Assembly: GCF_020215645.1 (NCBI RefSeq)
Contig: NZ_CP084058.1
Span: 8,308,001-8,372,000, forward strand
DNA: 64,000 bases
Reading direction: 5' to 3'
Origin: Nonomuraea gerenzanensis
GTDB lineage: Bacteria > Actinomycetota > Actinomycetes > Streptosporangiales > Streptosporangiaceae
How positions within the stretch are numbered: the first letter of the stretch is position 1; each line of letters starts with the position of its first letter. Of the stretch, positions 1 through 6,328 are shown piece after piece. Made by a program: the position numbers and the translations under genes. The notes under the pieces are model-generated. The model was not told the DNA's origin and did no database searches. It saw nothing but the letters and a program-made list of their open reading frames with translations.

Positions 1-114
1 CCACTGCTCGCACAGGTGGGACTCGGAGGGGATGGCCGAGCCCACCGGCAGCTCGCCCGAGCTGATGCGGCGGCGCAGATCCGACGCGACGCGTTCGTGG
101 AGAGGTGCGTCCAT
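1..114 (-). CDS. GntR-family transcriptional regulator, N-terminal part (runs off left edge)
   Basis: The first 38 codons read leftward from an ATG at 114 and match the start of a GntR winged helix: MDAPLHERVASDLRRRI, then a GELPVGSAIPSES stretch that is the classic wing segment. The effector domain lies outside the window, so the subfamily cannot be read. The gene is divergent from the FAD oxidoreductase and phosphonate transporter genes that start at 269. Regulators of this kind (PhnF-like, UTRA domain) commonly control phosphonate loci, so local control of the divergent operon is a reasonable inference. Confidence 0.85.
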   Translation of the reverse strand, partial: MDAPLHERVASDLRRRISSGELPVGSAIPSESHLCEQW

Positions 115-261
115 GTGACTTGACCATACAGGAGTGCGGACATTTCACGGAAGCCTTCCGATCTCCGCAATACCCATGTCACCTGCGTAAATGACGTGAC
201 GCAAACGCAAGATGACATGTCCGGTTCGGGATTGACGGCACCCGGCCGCGAACGGCAGCGT

Positions 262-277
262 ACTTATCATGACAAGT
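262..277. promoter_or_regulatory. Near-perfect 16-bp palindrome over the start codon of the FAD oxidoreductase gene
   Basis: ACTTATCATGACAAGT reads almost the same on both strands, with one mismatched pair (seventh-from-centre half positions 5/12). It contains the ATG at 269. Its place between a divergent GntR gene and the operon fits a repressor operator. A second perfect inverted repeat, CGGAAG-C-CTTCCG, lies at 148-160 in the same intergenic region. Confidence 0.4.
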
Positions 278-1402
278 CACCTGCCGTGGGACACGTCCCT
301 CGACGCGGCCGATCTCGTGGTCGTCGGCGCGGGCATCGTGGGGTTGGCCCACGCCGTGGACGCCGTGGCCCGAGGGCTGTCCGTCGTGGTCGTCGAGCGG
401 GACGAGCGCGCTGTCGGCGCCTCGGTACGCAACTTCGGCCACGGCTGCTTCACCGCCCAGGACGGCCGGGCCCTGCGGTACGCGATGGCCGCCAGGACCG
501 CCTGGCTGCGCCTGGCCAAGGAGGCCGGGCTCTGGCTGGACGAGAGCGGCACGGTCGTGGTCGCCCGCGCCGACGACGAGTACGCGGTCCTGAGCGAGTT
601 CGCCGCCGCCCGCGACGGGCAGGCGGTGCTGCTCGACGCGCGTCAGGTGGCCGGGCGGATCCCCGTGGGCCCCGGCGTGGTCGGCGGCGCCTGGCTGCCG
701 CTGGACGTGCGCGTGGACCCGCGCCAGGCCGTGCACGCCATCGCCGCCTGGCTGGCAGGTCAGGGCGTGCGCTTCCACTGGGCCACCTCCGCGCACCTCG
801 TCGAGCCCGGCCTGGTGACCACCAGCCGGGGCCGGATCAGGGCCGGGCACGTGGTCATGGCCGTCGGGCACGACGTCGACCGGCACTTCCCCGCCCTCGC
901 CGAGAGCGCCGGGCTGCGCCGCTGCGTGCTGCGCATGCTGCGCGTGGCCGACCCGCACGGGCGCCGGGTCGATCCCGCGGTGTTGTCCGGCTTCTCGCTG
1001 CTGCGTTACGGCGGCTTCGCGGCCTGCCCGTCGGAGCCCGCCCTGCGCGCCCGCCTGGAGAGCGAGCGGCCGGAGCTGACCGGCATCGGCCTGAACCTCA
1101 TGTTCACCCAGCGCCCCGACGGCGACCTCGTCGTCGGCGACACCCACGCCTACGCCGTGACCCCGGAGCCGTTCGGCGACGACGAGCTGGACCGGCACGT
1201 CCTGGCCGAGAGCGCCCGCCTGCTCGGGACCGGCCGGCTCACGGTGCGCGAGCGCTGGCGCGGCGTCTACGCCTCCGCGCCGGAGCCGTTCCTGGTCGCC
1301 GCCCCCATGCCGGGCGTGCGCGTCGTGTCGGTCACCTCCGGCATCGGCATGACCACCGCCCTGGGCCTGGCCCCCGAGGTCCTCGACGACCTGCTGGCCT
1401 GA
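269..1402 (+). CDS. FAD-dependent oxidoreductase of the phosphonate-associated (TIGR03364-like) type
   Basis: The 377-residue protein is a DAO-fold flavoenzyme. It has an N-terminal GAGIVG dinucleotide motif at residues 20-25, an acidic Glu at 43 ending the second strand, and the motif GASVRNFG at 50-57, which I associate with TIGR03364 oxidoreductases found beside phosphonate genes. It lies 37 bp upstream of phnD on the same strand. Enzymes of this group have been reported to oxidise N-methyl-2-aminoethylphosphonate, and some plain 2-aminoethylphosphonate, to phosphonoacetaldehyde, bypassing the PhnW transaminase. No PhnW, PhnX or C-P lyase gene is visible here, so any later step must be encoded elsewhere, perhaps left of the window. 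The substrate is inferred from context. Confidence 0.8.
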   Translation: MTSHLPWDTSLDAADLVVVGAGIVGLAHAVDAVARGLSVVVVERDERAVGASVRNFGHGCFTAQDGRALRYAMAARTAWLRLAKEAGLWLDESGTVVVARADDEYAVLSEFAAARDGQAVLLDARQVAGRIPVGPGVVGGAWLPLDVRVDPRQAVHAIAAWLAGQGVRFHWATSAHLVEPGLVTTSRGRIRAGHVVMAVGHDVDRHFPALAESAGLRRCVLRMLRVADPHGRRVDPAVLSGFSLLRYGGFAACPSEPALRARLESERPELTGIGLNLMFTQRPDGDLVVGDTHAYAVTPEPFGDDELDRHVLAESARLLGTGRLTVRERWRGVYASAPEPFLVAAPMPGVRVVSVTSGIGMTTALGLAPEVLDDLLA

Positions 1403-1439
1403 CCACCCCTGCGAACCACCCCTTCCGAGGAGAGACCCC

Positions 1440-2348
1440 ATGCGCGCACGACCTGCCCTGGCCGCCCTGGCCGTGCTTCCCGCGCTGCTGCTGACCGGCT
1501 GCGGCGGCGGTGGTGCCGAGGCGACCGGCTCGGCCGCCACCTGCCCCGACGGGAAGATCCGCTTCGGCGTCGAGCCGTACGAGGATCCGGCCAAGCTCAA
1601 GCCGGCCTACGAGACCCTCGCCGCCGCGCTGCAGAAGAGCCTGAACTGCCCGGTCGAGCTGAAGATCGTCGAGGACTACTCGGCCGAGGTGCTGGCCATG
1701 CGCAACGGCCGGCTGGAGATGGCCCAGTTCGGCCCGCTCGGCTACGTCTTCGCCAGCACCAAGGCCGACGCCCAGCCCGTCGCCTCCTTCGCCGACGCCG
1801 AGGGCGCGCTGACCACGTACACGGCCGGCATCTGGGTGCCCGCGGACTCGCCGATCACCTCGGTCAAGGACCTGAAGGGCAAGTCCCTGGCGCTGTCCAG
1901 CCCCGGCTCGACCTCGGGTGACGCGCTGCCCCGCTACGCGCTCAAGACGCAGGGCCTGGCCGAGGCCGACGTGAAGATCGACTACGCGGGCGGTCACCCG
2001 GAGGCGCTGCTGGCCCTGGCCAACGGCAAGGTGGACGCCGCCGAGATCAACAGCCAGCAGCTCGCCACCGCGCAGGCGGAAGGCAGCCTCGACCCCGCGA
2101 AGTACCGCCAGGTGTGGACCTCCGAGCCCATCCCGAACGACCCGATCACCGTGTCAGGCAAGCTCGACCCGGCTCTGCGCGCCGCGATCACCTCGGCGCT
2201 GCTGAAGCTGGGGCCGTCCGACGTCGCCAAGGTCGGCGCGTTCCTGGACGTGAACCCGCCCGGGCCGCTGGTGGCCGTCACCAAGGACACCTACCAGCCG
2301 CTGTTCGACCTGGCCACCGCGCTCGGCCTGACCGAGAAGGACGTATGA
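1440..2348 (+). CDS. phnD: Phosphonate/phosphate-ester ABC transporter substrate-binding lipoprotein
   Basis: The 302-residue precursor has a short hydrophobic signal ending in a lipobox LTGC (Cys21), so it should be lipid-anchored outside the membrane. The body follows the PhnD fold: an IRFGVEPYEDP opening, a KDLKGKSLALSSPGSTSGD ligand-loop region and a PNDPITV segment near residue 230. It follows the FAD enzyme with a GGAGAG ribosome site before ATG 1440, and its TGA overlaps the phnC start. It should deliver a phosphonate to PhnE/PhnC. The adjacent flavoenzyme makes an aminoethylphosphonate-type ligand the best guess. Confidence 0.88.
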   Translation: MRARPALAALAVLPALLLTGCGGGGAEATGSAATCPDGKIRFGVEPYEDPAKLKPAYETLAAALQKSLNCPVELKIVEDYSAEVLAMRNGRLEMAQFGPLGYVFASTKADAQPVASFADAEGALTTYTAGIWVPADSPITSVKDLKGKSLALSSPGSTSGDALPRYALKTQGLAEADVKIDYAGGHPEALLALANGKVDAAEINSQQLATAQAEGSLDPAKYRQVWTSEPIPNDPITVSGKLDPALRAAITSALLKLGPSDVAKVGAFLDVNPPGPLVAVTKDTYQPLFDLATALGLTEKDV

Positions 2349-3283
2349 CGATGACCTCGCCACAGGCGGTGGGCGTGCGCGCGGCGCCCGCGCTCGCCGT
2401 GCGCGGGCTGCGCAAGTCGTTCGCCGGCAGGACGGTGCTGGACGGGCTCGACCTGAGCCTGGCGCCCGGCGAGTTCGTCGCCCTGCTCGGCGCGAACGGC
2501 AGCGGCAAGTCCACCGCGCTGCGTTGCGTCGTCGGGCTGGAGCGCCCGGACGGCGGCGAGATCCTGGTCCACGGCCGGCCCGCCGACACGGCCTCGCTGC
2601 GCCGTCGGATGGCGATGATCTTCCAGCAGATCCACCTCGTGCACCGCCGCAGCGCGCTCGACAACGTCTGCGCGGGCGCCCTGGGACGGTTGCCGCTGCG
2701 GCGCTCGCTCACCCCGATCCTGTTCCCCCGCGAGCTGCGCGAGGAGGCCATGGTCTGCCTGGACCGGGTCGGCATGGCCGATCGGGCCGCCGAGCCGGCC
2801 GGGCGGCTGTCGGGCGGCCAGCGGCAGCGGGTCGCCATCGCGCGGGCGCTGTGCCAGCGGGCGGAGATCATCCTGGCCGACGAGCCGGTCTCCGCGCTCG
2901 ACCCGGCCGCGGCCGAGCAGGTGGTCGCCCTCCTCGCCGACCTCGCCCACGACCAGGGCCTGGCCGTCGCCGCCGTGCTCCACCAGCCCGACCTGGCCCG
3001 CCGCCACGCCGACCGCGTGGCCGGCCTGCTGCACGGCCGCGCCACGCTCGACGCCCCGGCCGCGACCCTCACCGCCACCGACCTCGCCACCCTGTACGCC
3101 CCGGACCACCGCCGGCCGGACCCCACCACCCCCGGCCCCACCGCCCCGGACCGCGCCGCCCCGCACCTCGCCGCGCCGCACCCCACCACCCCGCACCCCA
3201 CCACCCCGGACTGCGCCGCCCCGCATCTCGTCGCGCCGGAGCGCGCCCCGGCGCACCATCACGCCGATCAGGAGCCCCGATGA
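2345..3283 (+). CDS. phnC: Phosphonate ABC transporter ATP-binding protein with a Pro/Thr/His-rich tail
   Basis: ATG 2345 overlaps the phnD stop (ATGA). The 312-residue protein has Walker A GANGSGKST at 49-57, a Q-loop (MIFQQIH), signature LSGGQRQRVAIARAL and Walker B IILADEPVSALD. It should power phosphonate uptake with PhnE and PhnD. The final ~55 residues, from about HRRPDPTTPG onward, are an imperfect repeat rich in Pro, Thr, Ala and His, unlike a normal PhnC C terminus. The DNA there is a CCCCACCA-type low-complexity run (about 3118-3270). The tail ends in the overlap with phnE, so it is probably a slippage expansion between coupled genes. Confidence 0.9.
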   Translation: MTMTSPQAVGVRAAPALAVRGLRKSFAGRTVLDGLDLSLAPGEFVALLGANGSGKSTALRCVVGLERPDGGEILVHGRPADTASLRRRMAMIFQQIHLVHRRSALDNVCAGALGRLPLRRSLTPILFPRELREEAMVCLDRVGMADRAAEPAGRLSGGQRQRVAIARALCQRAEIILADEPVSALDPAAAEQVVALLADLAHDQGLAVAAVLHQPDLARRHADRVAGLLHGRATLDAPAATLTATDLATLYAPDHRRPDPTTPGPTAPDRAAPHLAAPHPTTPHPTTPDCAAPHLVAPERAPAHHHADQEPR

Positions 3284-4110
3284 GCAGCACCACCGCGGGC
3301 ACGCTTCCCCCCGACGACCGCCTCACCCCGCCCCGCCGGCGCCCCGTCACCACGGCCACCGCCACCGTCACCGTGGCCGTCGTGCTCGCCCACGTGCTGG
3401 CCTGGAACGGCACCGAGTTCTCCCCCGCCGCCCTCATCCAGGGCTGGCGCGGCATGGCGGACTTCGCCGGCCAGGCCCTGCCACCGGACCTGTCCTGGGA
3501 CGGGGTGCTGCTGCCCGGCCTCACGGCGGCGCTCGTCACGCTGGGCATCGGCCTGCTGGGCACCACGTTCTCGGTCCCGTTCGCACTCGTCCTCGCCCTG
3601 CTGGCAGCCCGTACGACGGCGCCGAACCGCTGGGCCTACCAGGCGGCCCGCTCGGTGCTGTCGTTCCTGCGCGCCGTGCCCGACGTCGTCTTCGCGCTGG
3701 TCTTCGTCACCGCCGTGGGCCTCGGCCCGTTCGCCGGCGTACTGGCGCTGATCTTCCACAACACGGGCGTGATGGGCAAGCTGTGGGCCGAGGCCATGGA
3801 GGAGATCGACCTCGGCCCGCGTGACGCGCTGCGCGTCGGCGGCGCGTCGGGCGTGCAGGCCGCCGCGCACGCGGTGCTGCCCGCGGTGGTGCCGCAGTTC
3901 GTCGGGCTGCTGCTCTACCGCTTCGACGTGAACGTACGCTCGTCGCTCGTGCTCGGCCTCGTGGGAGCCGGCGGCATCGGCTTCCTCGTCAACCAGTCGA
4001 TCAAGCTGTTCCGGTTCGACGAGCTGGTCACGCACCTGGCGATCGTCATGGTGCTGGTGGTCGCCGTGGACCAGCTCTCCGCGTACGTGCGCCGCCGCAT
4101 CGGCGGTTGA
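3280..4110 (+). CDS. phnE: Phosphonate ABC transporter permease
   Basis: The 276-residue membrane protein starts at ATG 3280, overlapping the phnC stop (ATGA). A polar ~25-residue N terminus is followed by about six hydrophobic segments. The permease coupling loop reads EAMEEIDLGPRDALRVGGAS, the EAA-type motif that docks on the ATPase. The segment RSVLSFLRAVPDVVFALVF is typical of PhnE. It is the last gene of the phn operon, only 4 bp from the stop of the convergent LysR gene. Confidence 0.88.
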   Translation: MSSTTAGTLPPDDRLTPPRRRPVTTATATVTVAVVLAHVLAWNGTEFSPAALIQGWRGMADFAGQALPPDLSWDGVLLPGLTAALVTLGIGLLGTTFSVPFALVLALLAARTTAPNRWAYQAARSVLSFLRAVPDVVFALVFVTAVGLGPFAGVLALIFHNTGVMGKLWAEAMEEIDLGPRDALRVGGASGVQAAAHAVLPAVVPQFVGLLLYRFDVNVRSSLVLGLVGAGGIGFLVNQSIKLFRFDELVTHLAIVMVLVVAVDQLSAYVRRRIGG

Positions 4111-4114
4111 GCGG

Positions 4115-5113
4115 TCAGCCACGACGGCGGCCACTCCTCTCCCGCCCGGACAGCCCGCTGGAGGCCGAGCCGACGCCCCGAGGGGCCCGGTCGGGATCGG
4201 GCACCCAGGAGCGCGGGTCGGCCGGATCCGGCAGGCGGGCGGGCCGCAGCTGGGCGAGCAGTGAGCGCAGGAGCGGGCGCGGGTTGCGCCGGGACCAGAC
4301 CACCGACCACGGCAGGAGCGGCACCGGATCGACGATCGGGATCCGGCGCAGCCCGCTCCCCGCGGCCTCGATGCTCATCTCGCCCAGCCCCACGGCGCTC
4401 TTCTCGGCCAGGAACTGCTCCACCAGGTGCCGCACCCCGATCGCGGGCGCGTTGAAGCGCAGCGGCGCGCCGAACCGGGCGGCGAGGCGTTCCAGGTAGC
4501 CGCGCCACTCGGCGGCGCCCGCCGGGTCCGGCATGGCGATGCCGCCCGCCCGCAGGTCCGCCGGCCGCAGCTCGGTCCTGCCGGCGAGCGGATGGTCCTC
4601 CGGGACGAACGCGGCCAGCGGCTCCAGGTGCACGAGCCGGTGCGCCAGCTCGGACGGCCAGGGCCCCGGCAGGTCGTGCGCCCGGCCGAAGGCGGCGTCG
4701 ATCTCCTGCCTGCGCAGCGCGGGCAGCGCGACCGCGAGCCCCTGCCGCATGCTCAGCTCCACCCGCAGCCGCGGATCGCGCTCGCTGGCCTCGCGCACCA
4801 GGCGCAGCGGCGTGAAGCGCTCGTCGTAGACGTCCACCCGGATCGGGTCGCCGGGCGCGCGCACGACCTCCACGGCCCGGTCGAAGGCCGCCACCGCCTC
4901 GGCCGCCGCGGGCAGGAAGCGCCGCCCGGCGGTCGTCAGCTCGATGGACCGGGTGGTGCGCTCGAACAGCGCGGCGCCCAGCGCGTCCTCCAGCCTGCGG
5001 ATGCGCTTCGACAACGCCTGCTGGGTGATGAACAGCCGCGCGCCGGCCCTGCCGAAGTGCAGCTCCTCCGCGGTCACCACGAAGGCACGCATGCCCGAGA
5101 TGTCCGCGTCCAC
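4115..5113 (-). CDS. LysR-family transcriptional regulator
   Basis: The GTG at 5113 gives a normal LysR N terminus (DADISGMRAFVVTAEELHFGRAG) with the winged helix-turn-helix in residues 8-67. An ATG at 5092 would cut into the first helix. The remainder is the two-lobed effector domain; total length is 332 residues. The C-terminal ~40 residues are polar, Arg/Pro-rich and beyond the usual LysR end. The gene is divergent from the metallo-hydrolase gene at 5226, and a palindrome lies between them, the standard layout for a LysR protein controlling its neighbour. No ligand can be deduced. Confidence 0.85.
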   Translation of the reverse strand: MDADISGMRAFVVTAEELHFGRAGARLFITQQALSKRIRRLEDALGAALFERTTRSIELTTAGRRFLPAAAEAVAAFDRAVEVVRAPGDPIRVDVYDERFTPLRLVREASERDPRLRVELSMRQGLAVALPALRRQEIDAAFGRAHDLPGPWPSELAHRLVHLEPLAAFVPEDHPLAGRTELRPADLRAGGIAMPDPAGAAEWRGYLERLAARFGAPLRFNAPAIGVRHLVEQFLAEKSAVGLGEMSIEAAGSGLRRIPIVDPVPLLPWSVVWSRRNPRPLLRSLLAQLRPARLPDPADPRSWVPDPDRAPRGVGSASSGLSGRERSGRRRG

Positions 5114-5128
5114 GGCAGGAGGATGGAC

Positions 5129-5147
5129 TGACAACGAACGGTTGTCA
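5129..5147. promoter_or_regulatory. Likely LysR operator in the divergent promoter
   Basis: TGACAAC-GAACG-GTTGTCA is a perfect 7-bp inverted repeat with a 5-bp centre and the T-N11-A core expected for LysR proteins. It sits 16 bp before the LysR start and 79 bp before the metallo-hydrolase start. Confidence 0.55.
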
Positions 5148-5225
5148 ATCCGGCCGGGATCGCTGTTGGACGCGGGCGTCCGGGACCGGGTTTCCTGGTC
5201 GTCGCAGCGAGGGGAAGGCGGAACA

Positions 5226-5921
5226 GTGGAGATCGTGGAGATTCGCCGGGAGTTGCACCTGGTGCGGCTGGCGTTCGGGCAGGCGTACCTGTGGCACGAG
5301 GCGGGGGCGCTCACGCTGGTGGACACGGGCATCGCCACCAGCGGTGACGAGATCGCCGAGGCGATCGGCCGGCTCGGCCTGCGCACGCAGGACGTACGCC
5401 GGGTCGTGCTCACCCACTACCACGAGGACCACTGCGGCGGCGCGGCGGCGGTCGCGGCGTGGGGCGAGGCAGAGGTGCTGGCCCACCGGGCGGAGGCGCC
5501 GGTGATCAGGGGCGAGGTGCCGGCGCCGCCGCCTGCCTTCACCGAGGAGGAGCGGGCGCTGCACCGCAGCCTCGGCGCCCACCTGCTGCCGCCCGCCCCG
5601 CCGTGCCGGGTGGACCGGGAGCTGGAGGACGGTGACCTGATCGCGTTCGGGGGCGGGGCGCGGGTGGTCGCCACCCCCGGGCACACGCCCGGCAGCATCG
5701 CCGTGCACCTGCCGCGGGCGGGGGTGCTGTTCACCGGTGACACCGTGGCGCACGTCGGCGGGCAGGTCATGCCGGGGGTGTTCAACCTGGACCGCGAAGA
5801 GCTGCTGCGCTCGTTCCGGCGGCTCGCGGAGCTGGACGCGCAGGTCGCCTGCGTGGGGCACGGCGACCCGATCACGGACGCGCGCGCCGCGCTCCAGAAG
5901 GCGGCCCAGGCGACTTTGTGA
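5226..5921 (+). CDS. MBL-fold metallo-hydrolase
   Basis: The 231-residue protein starts at GTG 5226 behind a GGGGAAGG ribosome site. It has the zinc motif HYHEDH (T-H-x-H-x-D-H), then GHTPGSIAVHL and FTGDTVAH, which supply further metal ligands, and a final GHGDPI. The order fits glyoxalase-II/lactonase-like MBL hydrolases of standard length. Its stop overlaps the next gene (GTGA) and it faces the LysR gene across the 5129-5147 palindrome, so LysR control is likely. The substrate is unknown; a lactone or thioester hydrolase is possible. Confidence 0.85.
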   Translation: MEIVEIRRELHLVRLAFGQAYLWHEAGALTLVDTGIATSGDEIAEAIGRLGLRTQDVRRVVLTHYHEDHCGGAAAVAAWGEAEVLAHRAEAPVIRGEVPAPPPAFTEEERALHRSLGAHLLPPAPPCRVDRELEDGDLIAFGGGARVVATPGHTPGSIAVHLPRAGVLFTGDTVAHVGGQVMPGVFNLDREELLRSFRRLAELDAQVACVGHGDPITDARAALQKAAQATL

Positions 5922-6328
5922 CAACGCCCGCGGTAGACGGTTCGGCTGCCGCCTCCTCGCCGACCAAGACGCCGCCCGGGCTCATCGGGCTGCGGGCCGG
6001 CGGCACCGGGTTCGCGCTGACCGTCGCGCGGGCGCTGTCCCACGACCCCGGCGACGAGGCGGGGCTGGCGGAGTGGGCCGAGCGGCTGCACGTCAGCGTC
6101 AAGACGCTGCAGCGCGACTTCGAGCGCGAGTTCGGCATGCCGTACTCGAAGGTGCGCACCAAGCTGCGGCTGAGCACGTCGCGGGTGCTGCTGGAGACCC
6201 GCCCGGTGGCCGAGGTGGCGCACCGCGTCGGCTACTCCAGCCCGTCGGCGTTCATCACGGCCTTCACCAAGGAGTACGGCTGCACGCCCGGCCGCTACGC
6301 CGAGCGCGAGTACGACAGCGCCGGCTGA
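5918..6328 (+). CDS. Short AraC-type HTH regulator lacking a sensor domain
   Basis: The GTG at 5918 overlaps the metallo-hydrolase stop (GTGA), so the two are translationally coupled. Residues ~50-130 form the double AraC helix-turn-helix (SVKTLQRDFEREFGMPYSKV and VAHRVGYSSPSAFITAFTKE). Only ~45 residues precede it, so the usual cupin or other ligand-binding domain is absent; full AraC proteins run 250-330 residues. It may be a stand-alone DNA-binding protein or a C-terminal remnant still translated through coupling. Its 3' end overlaps the convergent LAL gene by 34 bp. Confidence 0.75.
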   Translation: MTTPAVDGSAAASSPTKTPPGLIGLRAGGTGFALTVARALSHDPGDEAGLAEWAERLHVSVKTLQRDFEREFGMPYSKVRTKLRLSTSRVLLETRPVAEVAHRVGYSSPSAFITAFTKEYGCTPGRYAEREYDSAG

